DNA of 64,000 nt, taken from positions 806,001-870,000 of the forward strand of contig NZ_AP031500.1 in the NCBI RefSeq assembly GCF_042847215.1, in the 5' to 3' direction. The position numbers were made by a program, and so were the translations under genes. The stretch comes from Gilvimarinus japonicus (GTDB lineage: Bacteria > Pseudomonadota > Gammaproteobacteria > Pseudomonadales > Cellvibrionaceae). Each line of letters begins with the position of its first letter. Within the stretch, counting starts at the first letter, position 1. The notes under the pieces are model-generated. The model worked only from the letters and a program-made list of their open reading frames with translations. It did no database searches and had not been told where the DNA came from. Positions 45,351-52,851 of this stretch are shown one piece after another.

Positions 45351-45822
45351 AGGGCTCGCTTCGCTTTATTCTTGGGTTATCGGCAAGTGCCTGTTAGGTT
45401 AGGGCATGGCTCACAGGCTTGTGCGAGTAGATTAAAAGGTTATCGTCAGTTAACGTAAATAAAAACTTAACTCGTATACCTCTTAATCGGGCTCTGTTTT
45501 TTAGGCTTACGGGCACTTCTTTTTGTTCGGAGTAGCCCTGAAGGCCCTGTGGGCACGGCCAAGACGTCCAGTCACGGCCTTGCAATCTTTTTTAAAGGGC
45601 GCCTTAATGGCAAATACCGCCTAGCGGTCTGAGCTTTTGGGCTCGCGCAGAGGCAGCACTGGCCTATCAGAGGTGCCCTATGGCATTACTTTACCTAAAA
45701 ATGGCGGTGCAGAAAAGTTTAAAGCGCCAAAACCGAAAGGCATTTATCTGGGGTCAATATCATTAAAGTGTAAAGAACTGCTATTATGAGATTTTGCGGC
45801 CGTGTTTACGGCTTAATGAAGT
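45351..45822. other. 472-base gap without a supported gene
   Basis: The gap separates two divergent genes, so both promoters should lie here. I see no tRNA, riboswitch or clear terminator. A 63-codon minus frame at 45394-45585 has no recognisable features. AT-rich stretches near 45440-45490 and 45700-45790 are the likely promoter areas. Confidence 0.4.
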
Positions 45823-45837
45823 TTGCCGACTGTGGAG

Positions 45838-46542
45838 ATGATCGACCGGCGTATGGAGATTAAGCTAATTCAGAAGTTTCAGCGCGAGACAGTCGATCAG
45901 CTGCTCTCGGCGATCCCCTTTTTTAAAGCGGTTAGGCAGCACGACCTAGGGCAGTTTGAGGTATTGCTGGCGCACTCGCGTATTATTACCTATCGGCCTG
46001 GCGAAGTGGTGGTGCATCGCGGCGATGGTGACCAGAGTCTGTATTTCTTGCTTAAAGGCTGTTTGGCGGTATACCCCAATGAGGCGTTGCAAGGGGAGCC
46101 GGTTAATATGATTACCCCGGGCGAGGTGTTTGGGGATCTGGCCCGCCTGACCCACCGGCCGCGCTCCGCCACTATAGTCGCCGATCAAAAAAGCCGTGAG
46201 GTGATGGTATTTGCCTCAGATTTTGGGGTGTTTGGCGAGCTGGAGTCTCATTATCCCATTAGCTTACACACCAAACTTTTGTACTACCGTAATACCGTAC
46301 ACAACCTCCGTTGGAAGTTAGAGGTGTATCGCTCCATGCATCCGGACTCCCTCCTCGCCAACGAACATCGAGCCATTAAGCTATACACCGGCCCTAAAGA
46401 TTGCCTGCAAGAGCTGCAATCGCTACACGATCAGGCTTGTAAGCTCGCCGCCTTGTTAATGAGCTGGAACGACCGTTTTGGTGCGATTAACCACGAAGAG
46501 CCGCTGGTTAGCGATCAGCTAGTCAAAGCCCTTGATCGCTAA
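45838..46542 (+). CDS. Cyclic-nucleotide-binding-domain protein
   Basis: A protein of about 234 residues with a cNMP-binding beta-barrel in the first half (IITYRPGEVVVHRGDGDQSL, YFLLKGCLAVYP, ITPGEVFGDLARLTHRPRSA). The phosphate-binding cassette differs from CRP (GDLARLTHRPRSAT). There is no DNA-binding domain; the second half is helical (LLYYRNTVHNLRWKLEVYR, LQELQSLHDQACKLAALLM). A signalling or sensor role is inferred. The start is uncertain: TTG at 45823, ATG at 45838 or ATG at 45853. Confidence 0.78.
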   Translation: MIDRRMEIKLIQKFQRETVDQLLSAIPFFKAVRQHDLGQFEVLLAHSRIITYRPGEVVVHRGDGDQSLYFLLKGCLAVYPNEALQGEPVNMITPGEVFGDLARLTHRPRSATIVADQKSREVMVFASDFGVFGELESHYPISLHTKLLYYRNTVHNLRWKLEVYRSMHPDSLLANEHRAIKLYTGPKDCLQELQSLHDQACKLAALLMSWNDRFGAINHEEPLVSDQLVKALDR

Positions 46543-46704
46543 TTTGCCGCGCGCTGACAAGTGAGTAATACTATCGCCCTCACGGTACAGTCTGGCCGCT
46601 AAGTTCAAATGGTTAACGTGGCTAAAAGCTCTATGTATTTCAGCTGTACGGCCCATTAAACTCGCGCGCCGGCGTATTTACCCCGCACCTATATAATTAA
46701 CGCT

Positions 46705-47388
46705 ATGGAATTTTCTGACCTTAAGCTGCCTTACGGCACCTCTCTACAGTTGCAAGTAACCAACAGTGTAGGACAGCCCGAACGTTATACGGCTCGTCTG
46801 GTTGGCGCTGTGCCGGGGCGTAGTTTAATTTTTAGCGTGCCCCGCCCCGGTGGCAAGCTCGTTCGTTTTAGGCCAGGGCAAAAGCTTGCGGTGCGTTTAA
46901 TGATTGCCAATGGCATTGGTTTATTCGCCGCCGTGGTTGAGGCGCAAACTACTGAGCCTTACCCGCTGCTTTATGTGAGTTACCCAGAGGCGGTCACTTT
47001 TAAAGGCATTCGCGGTGCGACCCGGGTAACCGTGAATTTGCCGGTGACGACCACTAATCGCGATGATTTGGGGGGCGCTCAAACAAGTGGCTTTATTGCC
47101 GATATCAGTACATCGGGTGCTCGTCTCGAGTTGCGCGATGCGATCGTAAACGTTGGTGATACTCTGAGCATCGAGGCGCAGGTGCGAGTCGCCGAGCTCA
47201 AGCGTCAGCTTACGGTGACCGCGGTGGTGCGCTCTCGTGTTGAACGTAGCACCCAAGAGCGCTCGCAAGAGCTGCCAGCGGTATACGGTGTTGAATTTAC
47301 CGAGCGTGATCAAGACGCTCTTTTGGTGCTTTACGCTTATGTGTTTGCGCAAATTGTTGAAGAGCAAATGCCGCACGAGCTTAGCTAG
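46705..47388 (+). CDS. PilZ-domain c-di-GMP-binding protein, YcgR-like
   Basis: A 227-residue protein. The N-terminal PilZN/YcgR-like barrel (KLPYGTSLQLQVTN, GRSLIFSVPRPGGKLVRFRPG) is followed by a PilZ domain with both c-di-GMP motifs: RGATR (Arg103 and Arg107) and DISTSG (Asp133, Ser135, Gly138). It should bind c-di-GMP and control motility or surface behaviour. No Shine-Dalgarno is evident, and a TATAAT lies at 46692-46697, close to the ATG. Confidence 0.87.
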   Translation: MEFSDLKLPYGTSLQLQVTNSVGQPERYTARLVGAVPGRSLIFSVPRPGGKLVRFRPGQKLAVRLMIANGIGLFAAVVEAQTTEPYPLLYVSYPEAVTFKGIRGATRVTVNLPVTTTNRDDLGGAQTSGFIADISTSGARLELRDAIVNVGDTLSIEAQVRVAELKRQLTVTAVVRSRVERSTQERSQELPAVYGVEFTERDQDALLVLYAYVFAQIVEEQMPHELS

Positions 47389-48232
47389 CCCGTGTAGGTT
47401 AAAGGCTGGCTTTTTCGCTTTAGGCGGACTTACGGCGATTTTTTTTGCCGGCGAGCTGCTGGCCCAAAGTGCGCCGGATGAGGTCGATGTCCACCAGTTG
47501 CATCTACCCCGCACGTATTTGCGTTACCTTCCCCCCATGCTCGATGGTGCAAGGTTAATGGCCGCCGACGAACACTGCGCTCAGTTTTTGGCGGGCGACT
47601 TGAATATCGATCAAAGCACTTTGTCTCACCCAGTTTTTCGTTATCAGTGTCGCGACCCTGACGGCATGACCTATCGCTGGCATGTCGATGGCGACAGCTT
47701 AGAGGTTATCGATGAAACCCGACCCGGCGGGCGTGTTAGTTTTGCTGAGTTGTCGGCCGAATATGAGCGAGAGCGAGAGCAAGCCCGGCAGCGAGCCGCT
47801 GAGCGACAGGCAAAAATTGATGCGTTACAGCGTGAGCGTCAAGAGGTCGCTGAGCAGTTAGAGGCCGAGCGCCTGGCGCGTGAGCAGTTAGAGGCCGAGC
47901 GGCAAGAGCAGGCGCGTCGGGGGCGATTATGGCAAACCTGTACGGCACAATTGGAAGCACAAACAGCGGATATGATTGCGCGAGAGTGGCTGACTGTGGC
48001 GCAGCCTGAGCCCGAGGTAGATGAAGGGCGAGTGCGTTTTAACATCGATTTTAACGCGCGCAACTTGACTGGCACAGAGCTGAAGTATCGCGCCTACTGC
48101 GATGCCAAAGATCAGGGCGAGACGGTAACGATTGAGATTCACCCGCGCGCACTGGTTAGCTCCAGCGCCGACTCTATGAGTTCTCAGGCGGCGTCAACTG
48201 GCACTCTAAGTTCGCAATCGTCAAGCCATTAA
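47339..48232 (+). CDS. Exported coiled-coil protein of unknown function
   Basis: The frame is open from 47237, but the likely start is the ATG at 47339, inside the PilZ gene; this gives 297 residues with a signal-like segment (GFFALGGLTAIFFAGELLAQ). The mature part has PRTYLRYLPPMLDGARLMAA, a charged coiled coil (about 140-205 with REREQARQRAAERQAKIDAL), and a C-terminal domain ending in a Ser-rich tail. It overlaps the PilZ gene by 50 bases, suggesting joint expression. No family recognised. Confidence 0.65.
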   Translation: MCLRKLLKSKCRTSLASPCRLKAGFFALGGLTAIFFAGELLAQSAPDEVDVHQLHLPRTYLRYLPPMLDGARLMAADEHCAQFLAGDLNIDQSTLSHPVFRYQCRDPDGMTYRWHVDGDSLEVIDETRPGGRVSFAELSAEYEREREQARQRAAERQAKIDALQRERQEVAEQLEAERLAREQLEAERQEQARRGRLWQTCTAQLEAQTADMIAREWLTVAQPEPEVDEGRVRFNIDFNARNLTGTELKYRAYCDAKDQGETVTIEIHPRALVSSSADSMSSQAASTGTLSSQSSSH

Positions 48233-48260
48233 CCTAGCGGATTACCGATCCTGTAGAAAC

Positions 48261-48297
48261 AAAAAAACCGCGACAACTGAGTTGTCGCGGTTTTTTT
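48261..48297. terminator. Bidirectional intrinsic terminator
   Basis: A 17-base perfect inverted repeat (48261-48277 and 48281-48297) has the core ACCGCGACAAC, flanked by seven A and seven T. It serves both the coiled-coil gene and the converging H1-like gene. Confidence 0.92.
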
Positions 48298-48323
48298 GTG
48301 TTGCGCTTGTTAGCGTATAAGGC

Positions 48324-49094
48324 TTATTTGGCCTTTGGCTTACGACCGCGCTTTGCTGGAGCCTTCTTGGCAGGTGCTTTTTTGGCAGCACGCTTAACCG
48401 GTGCCTTTTTGGCTTTGGTGGCCGGCTTAGCTTTGGCTTTTTTAGGCGCATTTTTGGCTTTCGCTTTCGCGGCAGCTTTTTTAGCGGCTAGTTTGGCTTT
48501 AGCAGCGGCTTTCTTTTCGGCGGCTTTTTGCTTAGCAGCGGCCTTTTTGGCAGCGGCTTTAGCGCGAGCGGCGGCTTTCTTGGCGGCTAGTTTGGCTTTA
48601 GCAGCGGCTTTTTTCTCGGCGGCTTTCTGACGAATAGCGGCTTTCTTAGCAGCGGCTTTTGCTTTAGTGGCTTCTTTGCGCTCAGCGGCTTTCTGCTTTT
48701 TGGCTACTTCAGCTTCAGCTTTAGCGTTAGCCTTAGCGTGTTGCGCTGCAGCACGGTTAGACGCCTTAATAGCGTTCAAGGTGTGCTTCAGGCCTGCCAG
48801 AGTTGATTTGGCGCTGGTCGCTTCGGCTTGAGCTTTGCGTACGGCAGCGTTAGCGGCCGTTACTTGCTTAGCTGCAGCGGCGGTGGCTTTTTTCTTTTTG
48901 GCGCTAGCCAATTTGGTGCGGGCTGATTTGAGAGCATTGTTTGCTTTCGTTACCGCTTTTTGTTGAGTTTCAACTGCCTTGGCCGCAGCTGTTTCTTCTG
49001 CGGTGCGGGCTTTGGTCAACTGGGTTTGCAATTGCGCCAGTTGTTTTTCCAATTGTGCAACTGTATCAACAGCTTTAGTTTTACGAGCAGCCAT
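48324..49094 (-). CDS. Histone-H1-like / AlgP-like Ala-Lys-rich DNA-binding protein
   Basis: A 256-residue basic protein. The first 50 residues form a short coiled coil (VAQLEKQLAQLQTQLTKA); the rest is a Lys/Ala repeat domain like the H1 tail and AlgP of Pseudomonas. It contains a 33-residue repeat (AEKKAAAKAKLAAKKAA appears twice) and ends in KRGRKPKAK, which resembles an AT-hook. It probably coats DNA and affects transcription or nucleoid shape. Downstream is a shared terminator; upstream DNA is very A/T-rich. Confidence 0.88.
   Translation of the reverse strand: MAARKTKAVDTVAQLEKQLAQLQTQLTKARTAEETAAAKAVETQQKAVTKANNALKSARTKLASAKKKKATAAAAKQVTAANAAVRKAQAEATSAKSTLAGLKHTLNAIKASNRAAAQHAKANAKAEAEVAKKQKAAERKEATKAKAAAKKAAIRQKAAEKKAAAKAKLAAKKAAARAKAAAKKAAAKQKAAEKKAAAKAKLAAKKAAAKAKAKNAPKKAKAKPATKAKKAPVKRAAKKAPAKKAPAKRGRKPKAK
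48484..48630 (-). repeat. 99-bp direct repeat in the H1-like gene
   Basis: A stretch of about 47 bases starting GCGGCTAGTTTGGCTTTAGC recurs at 48484 and 48583, a shift of 99 bases (33 codons). The copies differ at only a few bases, so recombination could change the length of the tail. Confidence 0.8.
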
Positions 49095-49412
49095 GGTGAG
49101 CTTCCTTTATTGTTGTGAACAAAAAAGTGAACGGACAAAATCCGAGTGGGTAATACGTTAAAACTTTACGTATGAATTTCAAGCATTTTACGACATTTTC
49201 AGTAAAAAAATTGGCTTTTTAGCAAAAATTAATCGCTTTATGCGTTTTTTTTTAAGGTTTAAGGCATTTTTTTTAAATTTATCGGTTTGTTGGACGGTTT
49301 TTACTGCGCAATATTTTTGTTGCGATGCTTCTTTTAATAAAACCGCGATGCGCTAGTGTTTACACGAACAGTTAATTTATACTGTGTGTATATACAGTTT
49401 TTGAGGGTGTGT
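49095..49412. other. 318-base A/T-rich divergent region
   Basis: It separates the H1-like gene (minus) and dinB (plus). From about 49185 to 49330 it is very A/T-rich with phased A/T runs (TTTTTTTTT near 49245, TTTTTTTT near 49270), so it is likely bent DNA. On the minus strand TTGAAA lies near 49177, a possible -35 for the H1-like gene. The LexA site of dinB is at the right end. Confidence 0.5.
49382..49397 (+). promoter_or_regulatory. LexA (SOS) box of dinB
   Basis: CTGTGTGTATATACAG fits the gammaproteobacterial LexA consensus CTGT-N8-ACAG exactly. It lies 15 bases before the dinB ATG and overlaps a TATACT (49378-49383), so LexA would block transcription until DNA damage. Confidence 0.9.
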
Positions 49413-50489
49413 ATGAGCCGCACAATTATTCACTGCGACGCCGATTGTTTTTTTGCTGCGATTGAAATGCGAGATAACCCCGAGTTAGTTGGACGAGCCA
49501 TCGCCGTTGGCGGTCATCCAGACCGGCGCGGTGTTATCTCTACGTGCAATTATGCGGCGCGACAATTTGGGGTGCGTTCGGCGATGGCCTCTGCTTATGC
49601 ACTACGGTTGTGCCCAGGTCTTACGATTTTGCCGCACCGAATGGTGCACTACCGAGAGGCTTCACAAAAAATAATGGCGATATTTCATCGCTTTACGGAC
49701 TTGGTTGAGCCGCTGTCGCTAGATGAGGCTTTTTTAGATGTGTCGGAACTGGTGACTGAGGGAGGTAGTGCAAGACAGATTGCGGCTGCTATTCGCAAAC
49801 AGGTGGTTCAAGAGGTGGGCATTACGGTTTCGGCTGGCGTTGCTCCTAATAAGTTTTTGGCCAAGGTTGCCAGTGATTGGCGCAAACCCGATGGTTTGTT
49901 TGAAGTACGGCCTGATCAGTTGTCGGAGTTTGTCGCGCAGCTCCCCGTTAGTTGCATACCTGGTGTTGGTCGGGTAACCGCTGAACGTTTGGTGCAGCTA
50001 CAAGTGAAAAGCTGTGGTGATCTGCTGGCTTTTAGTGAGCAGGATTTATGTGATCGTTTCGGGCAGTTTGGTTCGCGTTTGTATCATTGCAGCCGCGGAG
50101 TGGATACGCGCTTGGTGCGTAGCGAACGACAGAGAAAGTCCGTCAGTGTGGAGCAGACGTTTGCGCGTGATTTGCCGGCAAGTGAGGCCTGCGGCCTTTA
50201 CCTCGAGGAATTAATGGCACGGTTGCAAGCGCGTATTGATAAGTTAACGAGTCGTTATGGTGTCGGTAAAGCGTTTGTGAAGGTGAAGTTTGCCGATTTC
50301 TCTAGCACCACGTTAGAGCGTGCCGGGGGCGAGTTTGGTTATAACAATTTTGCCGAGCTAATACATGAGGCCGCGAGCCGCAATGAAGGCTTGGTGCGCT
50401 TGTTGGGGGTGGGGGTTCGCTTGACCGACGCTGAGGCAAAGCTGCCTACGGAGGTCGGTCAGTTGGGGCTGTTTGGGGGGAGCCCTTAA
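49413..50489 (+). CDS. dinB: DNA polymerase IV
   Basis: A 358-residue Y-family polymerase from the ATG at 49413, preceded by GAGG; the frame extends upstream across the LexA box and is not native there. Catalytic Asp9 (HCDADCFFAAIE) and Asp104-Glu105 (SLDEAFLDVS) are present, as is the ASDWRKPDGLF segment. The C-terminus has QLGLF, a beta-clamp-binding motif. It performs translesion synthesis under SOS control. Confidence 0.96.
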   Translation: MSRTIIHCDADCFFAAIEMRDNPELVGRAIAVGGHPDRRGVISTCNYAARQFGVRSAMASAYALRLCPGLTILPHRMVHYREASQKIMAIFHRFTDLVEPLSLDEAFLDVSELVTEGGSARQIAAAIRKQVVQEVGITVSAGVAPNKFLAKVASDWRKPDGLFEVRPDQLSEFVAQLPVSCIPGVGRVTAERLVQLQVKSCGDLLAFSEQDLCDRFGQFGSRLYHCSRGVDTRLVRSERQRKSVSVEQTFARDLPASEACGLYLEELMARLQARIDKLTSRYGVGKAFVKVKFADFSSTTLERAGGEFGYNNFAELIHEAASRNEGLVRLLGVGVRLTDAEAKLPTEVGQLGLFGGSP

Positions 50490-50687
50490 GCCGCCGTAGA
50501 GGTGACGCCTCGCCCGTTTATGGTGCGTCGCCTGACCTGAGGTGGTTAAAAATCACCCAAAGATCTCAGTTTACGAATATTTGCGTACAAATTTGCGGTA
50601 AATGGTTAGTCAGGCTCAATACAAGCTGGTACTATTGGTCGCCTGAATATCTGCCATCCACTAGCATAATAACGGGGAGTGTGTACG

Positions 50688-51116
50688 GTGAGTCGTAGAA
50701 AAAAGAGCCGTAACTCTGAAGAAAGTAACGAAATTGATCTGACGCCGATGCTCGACGTCGTATTCATCATGCTGATCTTCTTCATTGTGACCGCATCATT
50801 TGTGAAAGAAGTCGGTCTTGATGTGAATGTTCCTGAAGAGAACGATGAGCCGCCACCGCCAAATGCTGACCCTAACATTTTGGTGCAGATTACGGCGGAT
50901 AACCAGATTTGGGTGTTTGGTGAAAATGGTCGCCGCCGGATTGATGAGTCATCGGTGCGCTCTAACATTACCCAGATGCGCGCTGAGCTACCGAAAGCCT
51001 CGGTGATCATTCAGGCTAATCATAAAGCCGATGCTGGTGTGTATGTTGCGGTGGCCGATGCGGCCAAGGCAGCCAAAGCCCCTGCGGTGGTGCTGGTGCC
51101 GGTTGAAGACAACTAA
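50688..51116 (+). CDS. ExbD/TolR-family biopolymer transport protein, unpaired
   Basis: A protein of 142 residues from the GTG at 50688, chosen because GGGGAG lies 8 bases upstream; another GTG at 50679 is in frame. After a basic N-terminus comes NEIDLTPMLDVVFIMLIFF with the conserved membrane aspartate, then a periplasmic domain (ILVQITADNQIWVFGENG, VIIQANHKADAGVYVAVADA). ExbD works with ExbB to energise TonB. No exbB, tolQ or motA lies beside it. Confidence 0.9.
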   Translation: MSRRKKSRNSEESNEIDLTPMLDVVFIMLIFFIVTASFVKEVGLDVNVPEENDEPPPPNADPNILVQITADNQIWVFGENGRRRIDESSVRSNITQMRAELPKASVIIQANHKADAGVYVAVADAAKAAKAPAVVLVPVEDN

Positions 51117-51140
51117 GTTATCGGGCGAGTCTCGATACTT

Positions 51141-51167
51141 AAAAAACCACCTTCGGGTGGTTTTTTT
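51141..51167. terminator. Bidirectional intrinsic terminator after the exbD-like gene
   Basis: AAAAAACCACC, a TTCG loop, and GGTGGTTTTTTT form a stable hairpin with a U-run on both strands. It starts 25 bases after the exbD-like stop. Confidence 0.92.
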
Positions 51168-51428
51168 ATGCCTGCCTGTTGATGAATGGGCCTAAACGGC
51201 TCTTGTGCGGTTGCTGTTTGCTAGGTTTAGCCTTAAGCCGAGGCGCAACCGTTGGCAGTATTCAGCGCTAAGCTGTGATTTTGCGTCCGATCAGAGTTCG
51301 GCTCGGGTATTGCCCCACCGCTTAGCTGTCGGGGGTTTTGAAACAGAGACGGCGAGCGCTGCCTAGCGTGATGTGTTAAGGCGGGAGTTTAGTGCTTTTG
51401 GGGGTTAAACGTGGCGTGAGGCTGGCAT

Positions 51429-51456
51429 TACCACGGCCCAAGTTGGGCGCGTGGTA
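51429..51456. other. Stem-loop after the aminotransferase gene
   Basis: TACCACG-GCCCA pairs with TGGGC-G-CGTGGTA (12 pairs, one bulged G, 3-base loop), just downstream of the aminotransferase stop. No T-run follows on the minus strand. It may be an mRNA end structure. Confidence 0.5.
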
Positions 51457-51469
51457 TGCGCTTGAGTTT

Positions 51470-52750
51470 TTATTGTTTGCTAAGTGCCTGGCGCACTGAG
51501 GCGAGCTTAACGCAGGTAACAAACACCTCCATCGCACCCACTACTTCATCCACCGATGGGACCGACGGTGCAATACGGATATTGCAGTCGTTAGGGTCTT
51601 GTCCATACGGGAAGGTGGCGCCCGCTGGGGTCAGTTTCACGCCGGCTTCTGCCGCTAGGCGAACGGTCTCTTTGGCGCAGCCGGGGCGAGTATCAAACGA
51701 TACAAAGTAGCCGCCCTGGGGTGTTTCCCAACTGCCTAAACCTGTGCCGGTAAAAGCGCTGTCGAGTGCTGTGAGAACCGCATCAAAACGTGGTTGTAGC
51801 AGCTCGGCGTGCTTTTGCATGTGGCTCATTAGGACGTCGCGGTTGGGCAAAAAGTGCGCGTGACGCAGCTGATTGACCTTGTCGGGACCAATAGTGGCCG
51901 CCCCTAAAAACTTTTTAATGCCTGCCAAGTTGGCATCACTGGCGGCCATAAAGGCGACGCCAGCACCGGCATGGGTGATTTTAGAGGTGGATGCAAACTG
52001 GATAACTGTGTTGTCTGTGCCGTGTTTGGCGCAGGCATCAAAGACGGAAGCCAGCTGCGGAGCGTCGCTGTTTAAATCGTGTACGGCGTAGGCGTTGTCC
52101 CAGAATACCCGGAAGTCGGCGTGCGCAATATTGCCCAGTTGGGCGATGCGATCGACGGTTTCGTCCGAGTACACCACGCCAGTCGGGTTGGAGTACTTGG
52201 GTACGCACCACATGCCGCGAATACTGCTATCGGCTTTAATTAATGCCTCTACCGCATCCATGTCTGGGCCGGTGGCGGTCATAGGGGCGGTAATCATCTC
52301 GATGCCAAGCTGCTCGCACACGGTAAAGTGGCGGTCGTAACCCGGCACCGGGCAGATTACTTTAGGCTTGTCGATGTTTTTCCAGGCGCTCTCGGGGCCC
52401 GTTAAACCAAACTGATAAGCCGTTAGCACGGTTTGGTACATCAAGGTCAGGCTGGCATTGCCGCCTACTAAAATATGGCTGGCAGGTACACCCATTAAAT
52501 CAGAGCCCAGACGCTTGGCTTCCGCGATGCCATCAATGCCGCCGTAGTTGCGGGTGTCGGTGCCGTTGTCAGTTTGGTAGTTACCTTCCAGGAACCCGTC
52601 TAAGGTGTCCGACAGTGAAAGCTGTTCGGCAGAGGGCTTGCCGCGAGTCACATCAAGGTTGAGCTGTTTGGCGACAATGGTTTGGTATTGTCCGGCCAGT
52701 TCAGCTTCCCATTCACGCAGTTGTTCGACAGTGGCTTGATCCAGTTGCAA
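51470..52750 (-). CDS. Class I aminotransferase, aspartate aminotransferase type Ic
   Basis: A 426-residue PLP enzyme. Motifs are LNLDVTRGKPSAEQL, TRNYGGIDGIAEAKRLGSDL, VPKYSNPTGVVYSDETV, FWDNAYAVHDL and the PLP-lysine region ASTSKITHAGAGVAF. The long N-terminus and LDVTRGKP pattern fit the PF12897 group, whose studied members are aspartate aminotransferases. The start is a TTG with GAGGTG 7 bases upstream; no ATG lies near. Substrate is inferred. Confidence 0.87.
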   Translation of the reverse strand: MQLDQATVEQLREWEAELAGQYQTIVAKQLNLDVTRGKPSAEQLSLSDTLDGFLEGNYQTDNGTDTRNYGGIDGIAEAKRLGSDLMGVPASHILVGGNASLTLMYQTVLTAYQFGLTGPESAWKNIDKPKVICPVPGYDRHFTVCEQLGIEMITAPMTATGPDMDAVEALIKADSSIRGMWCVPKYSNPTGVVYSDETVDRIAQLGNIAHADFRVFWDNAYAVHDLNSDAPQLASVFDACAKHGTDNTVIQFASTSKITHAGAGVAFMAASDANLAGIKKFLGAATIGPDKVNQLRHAHFLPNRDVLMSHMQKHAELLQPRFDAVLTALDSAFTGTGLGSWETPQGGYFVSFDTRPGCAKETVRLAAEAGVKLTPAGATFPYGQDPNDCNIRIAPSVPSVDEVVGAMEVFVTCVKLASVRQALSKQ

Positions 52751-52851
52751 GGGGTCACCTCAATAGTTGGTTGCGGGGCGCATTTAGCGCGCGGGGCATT
52801 ATTATACAACACCGCTGCGCTCTGTTAAGTGTCGCGCGCCATTAGAGTGGG

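Larger units (their letters stand above)
51117..51469. other. 353-base gap between converging exbD-like and aminotransferase genes
   Basis: It holds the bidirectional terminator at 51141-51167 and the stem-loop at 51429-51456. Between them (about 51170-51425) I see no gene, RNA or repeat. Confidence 0.5.

Noticed and set aside
45394..45585. 63-codon minus-strand ORF in the 472-base gap
   Set aside because: No ribosome binding site, no recognisable motif, and the composition looks random; not supported as a gene.
46670..46704. Leaderless promoter for the PilZ gene
   Set aside because: A TATAAT is present, but there is no -35 match at a proper distance, so it is mentioned only as a possibility.
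47237..47338. N-terminal extension of the coiled-coil protein
   Set aside because: It lies wholly inside the PilZ gene and precedes a basic n-region and signal segment; the ATG at 47339 is more plausible.
48298..48630. Plus-strand Ala/Phe/Leu-rich ORF opposite the H1-like gene
   Set aside because: It is the antisense reading of Lys/Ala codons and mimics a membrane protein by composition only.
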